DNA of 64,000 nucleotides from Pseudopyrenochaeta lycopersici (taxonomy: Eukaryota > Ascomycota > Dothideomycetes > Pleosporales > Pseudopyrenochaetaceae): the NCBI GenBank assembly GCA_003313425.1, contig NHZP01000033.1, positions 434,001 through 498,000 on the forward strand. Reading direction: 5' to 3'. Made by a program: the position numbers and the translations under genes. The notes below the pieces were generated by a model. That model was not told where the DNA came from and searched no databases. It saw only the letters and a program-made list of their open reading frames with translations. This document shows, one piece after another, positions 22,101 through 32,229 of this stretch; within the stretch, counting starts at the first letter, position 1, and each line of letters opens with the position of its first letter.

Positions 22101-23637
22101 CCGGCTTGAGGGCCGTCTTCTCGGCGGCCACAACGTCCAGCAGCAGCTCAAGGTATTGCCCTGCTCGGCTGGTGCTCACGCCTACCCAAAATGATTCCAA
22201 CTTGGATGAATCTTCAGCAAACTTGAGCCAGTCTGCGATCAAGTCGTCAATACTGTCATCTAGTTGGACGATGGTAAGATTGCCCTTGGTAGCCCCAAGA
22301 GCAGTAAGCCGACGAGCAGCCTGCTCAATGGTCAAATCTTTTACAAGTTCGTTCGTCGTATTAGTAAGTGCTGACTCCTTTGTTCTCAGTACACCATTGT
22401 CCTCAGCTGCCTGGAGCGTCTTGAAGATTGACGGCTCCGCCGTCACGTACGCCGCCGTTAGGCGATCGTTAGCGTTCAGCTGGGTCGGTAGACCACAACC
22501 GAGCGCATAGAAGAACGCTGCAGGCACCCCGAACGTGATACCTCCTGGTGTCGTTGCGTTGTTCACGCCATTGAGAAGAATGGACTTTTTAGGGAACGGC
22601 GCCTTTGGGTCCGGGGGGTGGGCCACAACATCAAAGGGCAAGCCTGCAGAGGATGCCTTCAGGCTGCTCCGCTCGCACTCGATCGCTGCAGAAGCCGTAT
22701 AGATGTAGTTGGCGAGCTGCAGTGCTTCGGCATCGTGCTGGGAATGGTACGCTTGCAAATCCGCCTCAAATTGCTTCCGCTCCTGATCATGTTGAGCATC
22801 TACGTCGGGATTACCGTACAGGTCCGCCAACGGTTTCTTCTTGGGCTGTGGCAGAGGAAAGGTGACACGGTCAAAGATTAGCTCACGTGCCACCTGTAGG
22901 GCTTGCGTCGCATCTAGCGGTGTCTCTCGCGCCTGCAACGAAGTCTTTGTGTCCGGATCCGTGCTCGAGTGGTCGTCTGCAAGCACTTTGTTCACTGCTT
23001 TGACGAGGTCCGCGAATACAGGAGTCACACCGTCTCCACTGATATCCAAACCAGGCCGCGTGGACGACCGATTGGGCGTGGGTGGTATGAAGAGATAGCC
23101 CGCTCTCCACACGGGTTGGCCGCCATCTAATTCAAAATTGGCCCAAGCCGTTGGATCGACTGGGAGCGGTTCTGAAATTTTTCTGACGGGAACATTGTAT
23201 TCCAGGGGGGTGACTTTCCCGACTTTCGTGGTGCCTCGCGTCACCACGATGCGGAGGTCCAGAGTCTCGAACTCGGGGTGGTCCGCAGTGTCTAGTGTTA
23301 CTACAATGACCGCCGTAGCAACGGATTTGGGTATGATTTTGAACAGCGGAAGCGGGTCTTGGGGTACTGGAAAGATGTCTTCTTTTGTGAAATGCTGGAT
23401 GATGGGCGGTTTCAACTCTGGGGGTGCATCATTCTCACGAGGAACGATCTCTATGGGCAGATAGAAAGGGGACTGCGTTGCGCCCTCGGCGACTCCAACG
23501 GGAACACCAGTCTTAGTGTCCTTGACGGTGAGGTCGAAGACCTCGATCTTGATGTTGGAGATGTCATCATTAAAGTCTTCTGCTCTGCGTGGCTCTGTTG
23601 GGAGAAGTGTGAGTAGTATAACCTGAGTTTCTGCCAT
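13153..23637 (-). CDS. TcA-like subunit of an insecticidal-type toxin complex (Tc), intact
   Basis: One intronless frame from ATG 23637 (MAETQVILL) to the stop at 13153 gives 3,494 residues. This start is the first ATG in the frame. In bacteria TcA pentamers bind the target cell and form the pore through which the TcC effector passes. Visible parts: a beta-rich N-terminal ~180 residues I do not recognise; a region at ~745-840 like the conserved N-terminal Tc segment; ~880-930 with LPYDQELD...YLSALGQSR; a His/Cys cluster at ~1503-1523 (CLGCNCHGHHKHDGDCD); CHCGKSH near 2360; a TPR-like FEEALAWCKAAFNP near 2560; a helical coat near 2745-2800; a Gly-rich hydrophobic hairpin at ~2860-2940, matching the pore-forming segment; and a TcB-binding region with DYPGHYLRRIKNVSITIP at ~3115 and ATSSGQNDAGLFELSFRD at ~3230. 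Bacterial TcA is about 2,400-2,500 residues, so this one carries ~1,000 extra. Lack of introns and unbroken length suggest transfer from a bacterium and continued selection. Confidence 0.9.
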   Translation of the reverse strand: MAETQVILLTLLPTEPRRAEDFNDDISNIKIEVFDLTVKDTKTGVPVGVAEGATQSPFYLPIEIVPRENDAPPELKPPIIQHFTKEDIFPVPQDPLPLFKIIPKSVATAVIVVTLDTADHPEFETLDLRIVVTRGTTKVGKVTPLEYNVPVRKISEPLPVDPTAWANFELDGGQPVWRAGYLFIPPTPNRSSTRPGLDISGDGVTPVFADLVKAVNKVLADDHSSTDPDTKTSLQARETPLDATQALQVARELIFDRVTFPLPQPKKKPLADLYGNPDVDAQHDQERKQFEADLQAYHSQHDAEALQLANYIYTASAAIECERSSLKASSAGLPFDVVAHPPDPKAPFPKKSILLNGVNNATTPGGITFGVPAAFFYALGCGLPTQLNANDRLTAAYVTAEPSIFKTLQAAEDNGVLRTKESALTNTTNELVKDLTIEQAARRLTALGATKGNLTIVQLDDSIDDLIADWLKFAEDSSKLESFWVGVSTSRAGQYLELLLDVVAAEKTALKPEIKTALGIQNVVSLAAVTDKAWRTFWLPVKQTPNDTTPARRVSLLPTYTLPGSPKQRTEAFIKYIRTLFTVTEETIPSAFQNGNGVQALARPEQDALQMFFDALPGFSFAVALDDNAINNVLKDLPINAKMREWTKKTLHIIAFLHTITMFGQQDKQSDAEQFSLMEALYARGFITADRIAILSMTQFHEAMAGTVAYRKAPSGKSIAELIYQLAAPMSTTTPNIGPEPDFSFSPINPGQLVNCIPPAHLSPLGLIMYLRFLLSLKLMTATSIPAAEVTLGQILLDRRGPLGTLQASRANMKMCVPLIDIANESLESLVVQVNSGSSTLHGVVFDTDEEKIGGSFTMGSQKGDLDPEKALIAIPQHSSPHLSDQPLETYRALQRDFSSPLLPYDQELDINRSYLSALGQSRFDVMRTFRESITEFVLDSSKEPSEFNKSLWRYPVRIDIAVEYLGISQYEYQHLFCSTLEASDIQTGYGFPAKGSKNWVYELSSLPVFLERTGLSYCEFYELWKTRLVNMRAMSKSGEVELKDGFPVCEPCCLSSIRIRFGQDSGESSQDSAGIALYKIYIFVRLWRKVELRYGCGRVSMNVLAAICDVLGLFGNNAPSVNTDFIRQLVALFILCDEFCLPLCEDEWNKQWPNQEQSKTRVLIPILALWVDPSLESQQAKHAVHMLVEGIEACAQRKHNCVSRTAQFRKVVEEHLPALSKLAGFTDDIKWHAKPTCTLRFAEVLTKIYASEFTVGEILFLFTNDQHLQGDDPFPYTEEDESQDDPLNVPEDDGTYGLWQLRKKLLETCVDDEQVNCWSWRKIEHSLRKDFGLVHSDNPEVIDPLIALAEHFFPHVSHSFGSSVPPVKRQFRTPLNPKDTNSLMWEADPCEPFHYSTSTSELWIELPLRDSDVLNKLARIRQLNNTGSGGQSEIDAVRELYFAPRLMLAHFTAIFGNLAHAIDAMVQEPCERKRFDYFQRCFALFRRRCEIVAEHLAEHVEHVTENCLGCNCHGHHKHDGDCDAHSRIKVAWEVIKRLIADENNPQQLPWERDSGSSPAKNEFMWDPVFSGSAFSALLGLTGTGILGEFKALGSTTTVWKEIRGPMSAFGCVLDESNVPVPTVIPALDLVATAEQQLMVTIRNGLALDDDTAKQLGGAQPFSVTWNGVLLIEKGGHYKFMIHRPIVGSHSHHECNDGESCDEARWHVKVHRGKKSWTVAEHKPDSKHKDFISVCLSHGAYEIEVHLEQPEPDFAQDEPQDHTHTGFSVRYCGPDTEDESVNIPIDKLFIKSKDCPFRLHSDEPSNNMYSFLREQYVSSLRDIRRTYQRAFKALLFVHRFDLSAESIDCCHGESELAFILNHVFNFQGVSHYLGPEQSSREADVQAAATYLIHRANFDFNFLPVGDAYCTPTKGKDDRSDPSPQRSSALFDWWERIFDYRRLAREVDEHDNCHGPVWRLFYEAVTQAPRDPASLLRLLDVEMSLAPLVRKYFENFVVQSTHLEDERWAIRVWRAWQTVQKIQATLHSKSFMQARPALWAATSPSAAVDIQDSSPQRTGNQNLMYFVTKSLLVDRDDPDYGTVKDLNDGLRVRANRALVAYLCALDRVNLSPQTDTQTAKTAQDLLALLLQEVEGGLCETVTRIDEAISSVQMLVQRLRLGLETNFSLPSDFSKQWDSIFGSFEQFEQYIRRVYYSENWIQWEELRVAKGSEAFRFLEDNLDVHNLAVRKASPPFALAGNEALPKTCGLSPAQSVEFAVLNRQTNSVDQGIGVLSTPARSAQRSWLSSALVEAEVDPDPQGGGGGEDHPRLQALLPAPEDQVKIPMWFQAAVRLGTTFIRIAAASVPPAMWTSRDEETPFVETSCHCGKSHSPEMDEYYFWLEKGEYFDDENAIQDANLGVVAPDPTTDWERDATLPKLLHWPKQHLIHLHWTRVHYGEFSPPGRSSEGQTYDPASESPSLAFNGRRADSLMFTLFGSANRGFRYDIARNAAVAVPQVIEDAFPTTPVPAPLTAYPFFVYFSPGAPIFPTSSFGSALAIAGSLRAQCRFEEALAWCKAAFNPLERENTWAQCRRSSLQLNEAGNQVQNKLTNNESVERPVAAKVDGPCCPTSPVQIGISRARAIVLEYLQILLEWGDTLHCKNTFESRRQALVLFNEAIRLLGPKPSTVDSSTTVDTKYGTVAQFLPISAPLNPKLLQLYELAYHKRDLIQRCVDAKRLDTHKTCRQIATSQHDNIWESCGCEVGQGDCCLPYKFTYLLSKALELVNAVKGLGQSLLVAMEKGDSEHLASLRQAHERQMNDLILGTRQNSYRESDWQVQALEQQMQGAQTRLRYYQQLLKNGLNSGENTFLSGTATGMQSRIAGNISEGVGQGMSFIPDFTVGGAGFGGSPVAINKLPLGSKLAQVFQAAARILNVVADVANTTAGVGSTTGGWDRRAEEWQHQVDVVTIEIAQIKRQQLASQRRRDISLRELNNHQIQIENSAEVDAFLRDKMSKQDLYLFMQQETAQLYRRTFDLAWQTVKEAEAALRHERRDLGNLATTAFPPELGPAGWDSLHSGLMAGEKLECALRTIDRMYMRETGCREYELNKRLSLRLHFPLAFLQLKTVGWCELEIPEWMFDLDYPGHYLRRIKNVSITIPCVAGPFVGVHCRLQLLSSGTRLQPTLPTAAKCCCNKSGKQSCIQPALKSTACQKVNSFTSSCVQQQTQQLCTSAYTDPSSLHRDFLASEAIATSSGQNDAGLFELSFRDDVRRAPFEFAGAVASRWRIELPPRNNAFALDSVTDLILQLNYTAREGGPALREVADRAAWRRLPGDGVRFFNVKSEFPNEWRSAFGVEAGRHGARTGSDRQMHGKKKRRQGHHHPGQHNHAHRLFPLRFSKRMFPFLTGQRDVIVSRIDVFIDTDKSSKIEEHFSAHFIPQEGCRDDVDTFELTSSCHTPGFFHGVLQGVQLGPLCSDASEDFGHLELPEDLTTASVRQVYLLCYYNAVKKETASS

Positions 23638-25013
23638 CTCGATAAATTTCACGACGTCAAGGTTATAAGTGCTGTTTTTCAAAAGGTAGATCTAGAGAAA
23701 GAAAATACGACGAGATAGTTGTGTTGGGGAACTGGTGCCTGGGCCCTAATGTGAGTGGGGGCCGTTCAGCTGTACAGCGATCAGGTCTCAGCTTTATTGA
23801 GGAGCTGAACTCAGCTCTATTGGGAATACGGATTTCGACTTCTACCAACATAAAATCCACATCAATTTAGGAAACCAATTCAAAGCAATGCAAATTTATA
23901 TAATCTATTACATTCTAACGAGTTGTTTGGATTCTTATAAGCTAGCTGCTGAGGTATCTAACTAGCGCAATCGTGTACAAGGGTTATTCTGGCTCCATAG
24001 AATGGATGTTGCTGAAGACATGTGTTGATGAGACTTTGGTGAGCGGAACCCTCGTGCACTGAAAAGATACAGGAATAAACGTATGGTTTAATTATTGGCT
24101 ATCATCAGTTGAGCTGGAAGTAAACCAGTGCCATGTACTCCATACACCCTCTTTTCGTTCGTTCGCCAATATGAAGTTCAGCTGACCGGGGTCTTACGGT
24201 CACATGCGGCAGCCCACCAACTTTTTGCATTCTCAAGACCGTATAACCATTTTCCCCGCAGACAAGGTCAAACCACCTGCCACCCTGAGACGACACAATA
24301 TTACTAGCCAGGACCCCAAACGTGATGGGGAAGGAGCAGGAAACGTTGGTCACACCGGACCGAAGATACCCCGCCAAGACTATTATTTTACTCAGCGAAA
24401 AACATTGGATAGTGTGTCAGGCAAGAATGGCCTGTTCTGCATGTAGCATGTCTCGAACTAGAAAAAAATAGGCAAATCCTGATTCGTACTAATGCAAATA
24501 CGGCTGGAATGCGACTGTTTTTCAATAATGAGGCCCGCGCAATTCCAGCTACAAATCACTCTTACCGGGACGCTACAACAATCTTTCCCTGCTTTATACT
24601 GCTCCTCAAGGCCATGGATTCTGGGATCATGTGATAATTGAATTGCATGGTTTAGTGATTGCACTAAACTGATATGTAGGCCAAAATTTTACATGTTGCT
24701 CCTGAGCCAGGTGCTGAAGCTGAAGCTCCAGCTCCCTGTACGGCTGAACTACAACCTCCCGCAAGGGCTCGCTGAAACGCCACTTAATCAGCGTCCTGTC
24801 CAGATGTCTGAGAAACCTAAAATACCCAAAATACCATCACTCCAATAAATCGTCTTATTGTTTTTCGTCCTCGCTCCGCATAGTTGCATGGCTCGGTGGT
24901 TGATAATGACAGCCGTATTGCCTACCCATCCTACTTACTTCTTTTTTAAACTTTGTCGTGTCGTAGAACAGTTCACATCCGCTTGGCTTTTGAAAAGGGC
25001 AACGTGATAGGTC
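23638..25013. promoter_or_regulatory. Shared intergenic region between divergent TcA-like and TcB-TcC-like genes
   Basis: 1.38 kb between two start codons facing away from each other, so both promoters must lie here. No coding sequence is supported. TTTATATAATC at about 23894-23904 is a TATA-like candidate. I find no clear palindromic operator. The arrangement would allow joint control of both subunits. Confidence 0.5.
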
Positions 25014-28000
25014 ATGTCTACTGGAAACGCTGGTGAATCACCTAGACGCCAGACCCAGGCGGTCTCGGGCGTTGCTCAGGACGAAGCGATCGGTTCTGCG
25101 TCCACCTTCAAATCATCAGCTTATTCCGCACCGTCAATCTCCATCCCCAAAGGTGGTAAAGCGATTCGAGGCATCGGCGAGAAATTCGGTGCTAATCCCG
25201 TCATGGGCACCGGAAATTTGTCCGTGCCAATCGTAACCAGCCCCGGTCGCTCTGGTTTCGGCCCCCAGCTCTCACTCTCTTACGACTCTGGCCATGGCAA
25301 CGGGCCTTTTGGAATCGGCTGGAATCTGTCGTTGCCTCTATCACCCGCAAAACAGACAAGGGTATTCCGCTATATCATGATGCCGATGAATCCGATGTGT
25401 TCATTCTAGCTGGTGCCGAGGACTTGGTGCCGCTTTACAAGCGAGATCTGAAAGGCAACTGTATTCGCGACAAGCTGGGCAACCTTGCATTCGATGAAGC
25501 AGATCGTGATGGTTACACCGTCCGCCGCTACAGCCCACGGATTGAGGGGGTGTTTGCCAGGATAGAGCGATGGACCCGTTGGTGCGACAATGGTGTGCAT
25601 TAGCGATTGATTACTCCCGATAATATCACGTCCATTTACGGTAAAGATGATGGCTCGAGGATCTCTTGTCCAACTGACCACCTGAAGCGTGTATTTTCCT
25701 GGCTGGTCCATGAAAGCTACGACAGCAAAGGTAACACTATTGTTTACGAGTACAAGCGAGAAGATTCTGTTGGAGTTGCGCTGTCGGGCACAAGTGAATA
25801 CAACCGTACGGACCAAAGTCGCTCATCGAATCGCTACTTGAAGATGATCAAGTACGGTAATCGTAAACCAAACCGCGACGACGAAAGCTGGAGGGTAATT
25901 GATTGAACTCGGCTCCCCGAAGACACTTGGATGTTCAAGGTAGTCTTCGATTACGGTGATCATGACCCGGAAACCCCAGGGCCGAATGATCAGACTTCAT
26001 GGATTTGCCGTCCTGATCCTTTCTCTTCCTATCGGGCGGGGTTTGAAGTCCGGACCTATCGCCTATGCCGGCGCACCCTAATGTTCCACTGCTTTCCTGG
26101 TGAGCTTGGGACCGAAGATTACCTCGTGCGTTCGACCGATTTCACTTACAGTCAAGATGCTATCGCATCGTTTATAACCAGCGTCACTCAATCAGGGTAT
26201 GTCCGCCAAACAAATGGGTGTCTGAAAAAGCCGCTGCCGTCGTTAGAACTAGAGTATAGCAAGGTTCCTGACTCTGATCAACTTTCAAAGCTGCCAGTCC
26301 AGAATGTTGACGCTGCAAGCCTCGAAAATCTGCCATGTGGTGTGAACAATGCCGAGTACGAATGGGTGGATTTGGAAGGAGAAGGACTCTCTGGTATTTT
26401 TACTGCGCAGGCTGAGGTCTGGCTCTACAAGCGTAACCTGAGTGCCAATAACCAAGTTTCTGAAAATGGAGATGAGCGCACGTTGGCTCAATTTGGTCCA
26501 TCCGAATTACTGACGACGAAACCCAATGTTTTCGATGGTAAGATACAGTTCATGGATCTCAAAGGTAATGGTCAAATTGATATTGTTCGGATGGACGGGC
26601 CTGCACCTGGTTTCTACGAACGCATCCAGTGACGCCGGTTGGTTATCTTTCCGTACATTCGCCTCGTGGCCTAATATTGACTATCGTGACCCCAACCTCA
26701 AACTGGTCGACCTTAACGGTGATGGCCACGCTGATATTCTGATAACTGAAAACGAAGTCTTCACATGGTATCCGTCGCTGGCGGAAGAGAGTTTTGGTCC
26801 GGCGGAGCGGGTCTACCAGCCATTTGATGAGGAAAATGGCCCAAGACACATCTTTGCCGATGGCACCCAGTCCATCTATCTTGCTGACTTATCCGGTGAC
26901 GGGTTGATGGACCTGGCACGTATACGCAACGGCGAGGTATGCTATTGGCCCAACCTGGGCTACGGTAAATTTGGTGCCAGAATTAGTATGGATAACTCAC
27001 CTTGGTTCGACAATCCTGATCAGTTCAACCAAGATCAGATTCGCCTGGCTGACATTGATGGCTCTGGTACAAGCGATCTTCTTTACCTTAGGCGCGACAG
27101 GGTCGACATCTACCGCAATCAGGCTGGCAACGGTTGGTGTCGACCTGAGCAGCTAACAGTCTTTCCACACATCGACAAATGGTCCACCATAACGGCGATT
27201 GATCTTTTAGGAATCGGCACCGTCTGTCTGGTCTGGTCATCGCCTCTCCCAGGGGATGCAGGCCGGCCCATGTACTATCTTGATCTGATGAATGGGCAGA
27301 AACCTCACTTGCTGGTAAAGGTGGTAAACAATCTGGGCGCTGAGACTCGTGTGCAATACGCACCCTCCACACGATTCTACCTGCAAGATAAACAGGATGG
27401 AAAACCCTGGATTACGCGCCTGCCTTTCCCAGTACATTGCGTTGAACTGGTTGAAAGCTACGACCGCATCAACCGCAACCGCTTTGTGACTCGGTATGCC
27501 TACCATCACGGTTACTTTGACGGCGTCAAACGGGAGTTTCGCGGTTTTGGCATGGTAGAGCAGTGGGACACCGAAGAATTCGCCATCTTGAATGCAAACA
27601 CTTCTTTCCCGGATGGAATTAACATTAACGAATCTTCACATATCCCGCCCGTTCATACCAAAACTTGGTTTCATACCGGCGCTTATATTGACAACGAGAA
27701 GATGAGCCGCCAAATGGCGCACGAATACTATGGTGCAACAAGGCTAGACGATCACCAACTTGAAGAATTTTTGGAAACTTTACTCGACGATACGGTGCTA
27801 CCGTGCACAATGCTCACAGCAGACGAGAGGCGTGAAGCATGTCGATCTCTCAAGGGCTCTCTGTTGCGACAAGAGGTCTACGCTGATGATGGAGATTCCA
27901 AAGCAGGTATACCTTACAGCGTCTCTGAGAGTAGTTACGCTGTTGAATTAGTGCAGCCGCAAGGTGGCAACCGCTTCTCGATCTTCTTCACACACCCTTC

Positions 28001-31000
28001 TGAGAGCATCAGCCACCACTACGAACGCGAACCGGAGGATCCTCGAGTCCAGCATGAGTTGGCGCTAGAGGTTGATGGCTATGTGAATGTACTGAAATCG
28101 GTTTCGGTCGGCTACGGCCGACGGCCAGGCTGCAGCCCTCTAAAGGGTGACAACGACAGAGCAAAGCAGGAGCAACTACTCATTACCTACACCGAGAATG
28201 ACATCACGAATGCAGTGGACACGGCAGACGACTACCATACGCCCATGTCATGCGAGATGCGTACCTACCAAGTCACTGGTTTCACGCCTGGTTGTAAAGT
28301 TAATCGCTTCAACCTAGCGACTTTTGTCGTCGATAACTTCAGTTCGATTCGCACATTGGATGAGATTCCGTACGAACAAGACAGCAACCCGATACTCAAA
28401 CAGAAGCGACTCATCGAGCGCTCAAGGACTCTCTATCGCAGCAACGACTTGACCTGCCTGCTACCCATCGGTCAGCTTGAAACGCTGGCACTGCCAGGCG
28501 ACGGTTATATGCTTGCCCTGACTCCAGGACTTATCTCCAATGTTTTCAAGCGCAAGCATGGCGACCAAACCACTGAGAACCTGCTACCTGAACCGGCGAG
28601 CGTGCTCGCCGGTCAGGGCAATGAGCAGGCAGGCTACGTTGATATGGATAATGACGGCCACTGGTGGATATCTGGAGGACGCGTCTTTTTCCATCCAGAT
28701 CCCTATGCCAATTCTCAGCAGGAGTTGGCAGAAGCCAAAAAAGATTCGTTCTCGCCTCGACGCTTCACCGACCCGTTGAATCGCAGCTTTACAGTGGAAT
28801 ACGACGACCATCTTCTGCTGCCGATCTGGACTAGGGATGCTTTGGAGAACATCGTTGAATCTGTGAACGATTATCGCGTGTTGCAGCCAAAGCTCATCAC
28901 GGATCCTAATGGTAACCGCAGTGAAGCGGCATATGACGCACTGGGATTGCTCGTGGGCATTGCAGTTATGGGCAAGACGACTGAGAGTCTGGGGGATTCA
29001 TTGACCGGTTTTCGTGCAGATTTAAGCCAAGCCGAGATTGACCAGTTCTTTGCTTTCCCAAAGGGTCCGATAGCAGCTGCACTACTGGGAAACGCTACAA
29101 AGCGCATCATTTACGATGTGAACCGATACTGGCTTGAACCTGAAGGCCAGGAGAAACTACAACCAGCCTTCACTGCCGTTCTTACCCGTGAGAAACATGC
29201 GAGCGACTCACTGGCATCAGGTGGTCTCAAGATTCAAGTAACGTTCTGCTACTCCGATGGCTACGGGCGTGAGATCCAAAAGAAGGCCCAGGCCAAGTCA
29301 GACTCTCGTGTTGAGGGAGGTGGCCAACTCTGGTGGGAAGCGGATGGACAATCTTCAATAACAAAAGCAGCCCGATCAAGCGGTACGAACCATTTTTCGA
29401 TGACACTCACGGCTTTCGATTCGATAAGAAAGTTGGATCGAGTTCAGTCCTATTCTACGACCCGATACAGCGCGTGGTGGCAACTCTGCACCCAGACCAT
29501 ACCTGGGAGAAGATTGTCTACCATCCATGGCAGCAAAAGACATACGATGTCAACGACACAGTTTTACAATCCGACCCAAAGACTGACACGGACGTAGGGC
29601 ATTTCTTCCAGCGTTTACCAGATACTGATTATCTCCCAACCTGGTACGAGGCACGCAAGAAGGGTCAACTTGGCTCCCGCGAGTAGTCTGCCGCCAGTAA
29701 AGCTGCTTCTCATGCGGATACTCCCGCGGTGGTCCACTTTGACACATTGGGCCGCACATTCCTGACCATCACTGATAATGGAGCAGATGGGTCATACCCA
29801 ACCCGCATTCTGCTAAACATCGAAGGCCATCAACTCCAAGCTGTCGACGCCAAACATCGTGTTATAGTGCGGTACGATTACGATATGCTTGGCACCCGTA
29901 TCCATCAGGCTAGTATGGAGGCTGGTGAAGACTGGATGCTAAACAACGTGGTGGGCAAAGCTCTTCTCGCTTGGAATAGCCGAAATTTACGGCTCCGAAG
30001 TGTTTACGATGCGCTCCATCGGCCCAACGACTTGTTCCTTCAAGAAGGTGCCGGACCAGAGGCTTTGGTGGAACGTGTTGTCTACGGTGAAACCCAACCC
30101 GACTCAGGGATGTGCAACCAACGTCAGCGGGTGGTACAGGTCTTCGACCAGGCTGGCATCGTCACTAATAATGACTACGACTCTAAAGGAAACTTGTTAC
30201 AAAGCCAACGGCAGTTTACTCAGAATTACAAGAGCGTCCTGGATTGGTCCACTAATGTGCCATTGGAAGACACTCTCTATACTGGCCGTACCAGCTATGA
30301 TGCGCTCAACCGTGCAATAGAATTGGTTGCCCCCGACAGCAGTGCCATCTGCCATGTATAGAACGAAGCCAATCCCTTAGAGCAAGTTCAGGTGAATCTT
30401 CGTGGTGAATGGAAGAACGGCCAGCCAAGTTGGACCCCGTTCGTTACAACTATCGACCATGATGCAAAGGGTCAACGTACCCGGATTGAATATTGTAATG
30501 GCACTCGCACTGCGTACAATTACAATACTCTCACCTTCCGCCTGATCAATCTTCAGACTACGCGCGGTTCGGAGTCGCTGCAGGATCTTCACTACACCTA
30601 CGACCCGGTGGGCAACACCACTTCTATACGCGATAATGCTCAACAGACTTTATTCTTCCGAAATCGCCGCGTAGAACCAAGCGCCGATTACACTTATGAT
30701 GCAATCTACCAACTGATCGAGGCAACGGGTCGCGAGCACCTAAGACAAACAAATGGACAACCCAACCCACCTACCGCGCCCAGCGCATTCGATCCCTTTC
30801 GTACTCGCCTGGAGAGTCCAGGCAACGGCAATGCAATGGGTACTTACGTCGAATCATACAATTACGATGCCGTAGGCAACCTTTTGGCCATGAAGCATCG
30901 CGGCAGCGACCCATCGCACCCTGGCTGGGCGCGCACTTATGCCTATAATGAGAGAAGCCAACTTGAAGCTGACAAAGTGAACAACCGACTGAGTTCTACC

Positions 31001-31775
31001 AGCATCAAGGGCTCTACTGAAATATATCGCTATGATGGAACCGCGGGCATGCATGGTAACATGACGGCCATGCCCCACCTATCACTTATGCAGTGGGATT
31101 ACAAGGACCAGCTTCAGGCCACTGCTCGTCAGGTTGTGAATAGCAATAACAACGATGGCGTGCCGGAAACAACTTGGTATGTGTACGACGCGAGCGGTCA
31201 GCCAGTGCGTAAAATTACCGAACGTCAAGGAGCAGCTGGCCGGGCGCCAACACGCCTGAAGGAACGCATCTACGTAGGGGGCTTCGAGCTCTATCGTAAA
31301 TATGGCGGCGACGGAAGCACGGTTATTATCGATCGCGAGACACTGCAAATTATGGACGATAAACAGCGGATTGCCCTAGTGGAGACGCGCACTCGAGGCG
31401 ATGAAACCGGTATACCACTACAACTCATTCGCTACCAATTTTCCAACCACCTTGGCTCGGCAGGTCTAGAGCTGGATGGCCATGGACATATCATTTCTTA
31501 CGAGGAGTATTTCCCTTACGGCGGCACGTCATATCAAGCAGTGCGTGGCCAAACGGAGACGCCGAAGCGATACGGTTACACTGGGAAGGAGCGAGACGAG
31601 GAAAATGGACTGTATTACTACAGGGCGCGTTATTATGCGCCGTGGTTGGGAAGGTGGGTGAGCTGCGATTCTATTTGGGAAAAAACGAACTTTTATACTT
31701 ACGCACGGAACAATCCGGTGCTTTACTATGATCCCGATGGCAAGGATGATGAGCCAAGTCTCTGGCAGCGGATAG
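25014..31775 (+). pseudogene. Fused TcB-TcC-like toxin-complex gene, broken, 3' part displaced by transposons
   Basis: Order of parts on the plus strand: SpvB-like N-terminus (GSGFGPQLSLSYDSGHG-type motif near 25250-25330); a beta-propeller with Asp-rich repeats such as DLNGDGHADI near 26710, DLSGDGLMDL near 26890 and DIDGSGTSDL near 27055; TcB middle domains; YD/Rhs repeats from ~29700; and a TcC Rhs core ending RYGYTGKERDEENGLYYYRA near 31570 and DPDG near 31735, the site where TcC proteins self-cleave. In bacteria this part forms the cocoon enclosing the effector. Breaks: frame changes near 25335-25345, 26615-26632 and 29325-29345, and in-frame stops at 25601, 25904, 29684 and 30359. Coding character stops at 31775, where a transposon is inserted. 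The open frame runs on to 31840, but its last ~20 codons are transposon TIR. No introns are needed. The remaining C-terminal domain lies at 46372-47323. Confidence 0.88.
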
Positions 31776-31777
31776 TA

Positions 31778-31923
31778 CGGTGGACTATTACGCCACGAAG
31801 GTCGGAAACCAAAATCCGAAAACCAAAACCTCGAACCTAAATAATAATAACTATTTACCCGCCCTTGCGCTCTACAACAGGGTATAAATAATAAAGTAAT
31901 AGACTGTAATAGTTTTTATTTAT
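31778..31923 (+). repeat. Left TIR of the 13.2-kb transposon
   Basis: Matches the reverse complement of 44843-44987 except for about four differences, all C/T or G/A transitions. It supplies the artefactual last ~20 codons of the open frame that enters from the TcC-like gene. Confidence 0.92.
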
Positions 31924-32229
31924 AAATTAAATTTATTAATAAATAGTATTATTATATAAACCTTTATCACGTGTCGCATACTTAGGGATAAATTTACCTT
32001 ACTCTTAGTTCTCTACTCTATTCTATTACAGACTATTACTAGCGTCTATAAGCTATATATAAGACTATTATTAATTATTACTAGTATACCTTAGTATAGT
32101 AAGGTAACTAAGTAAAGACTTTATATATAATACTAATTAAGCCTAGGGAAAAGAGGTAAGCCTTGTACAAACCTTGCCCTCTACAAGAAAGAATTAAAGG
32201 CGCTTTTTAAAGAAGGTCTTACATTCTGT

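Noticed and set aside
24105..24377. 90-residue minus-strand frame between the Tc genes
   Set aside because: No signal peptide, domain or splice pattern; it overlaps frames on the other strand equally well.
25014..31775. Explaining the TcB-TcC breaks as spliceosomal introns
   Set aside because: The stops and frame changes have no paired GT...AG sites around them, and coding sequence runs continuously through the breaks.
31778..31840. C-terminal basic tail (WTITPRRSETKIRKPKPRT) of the open frame ending at 31840 as a short TcC effector
   Set aside because: These bases are the left TIR of the 13.2-kb transposon; the same sequence recurs inverted at 44926-44987.
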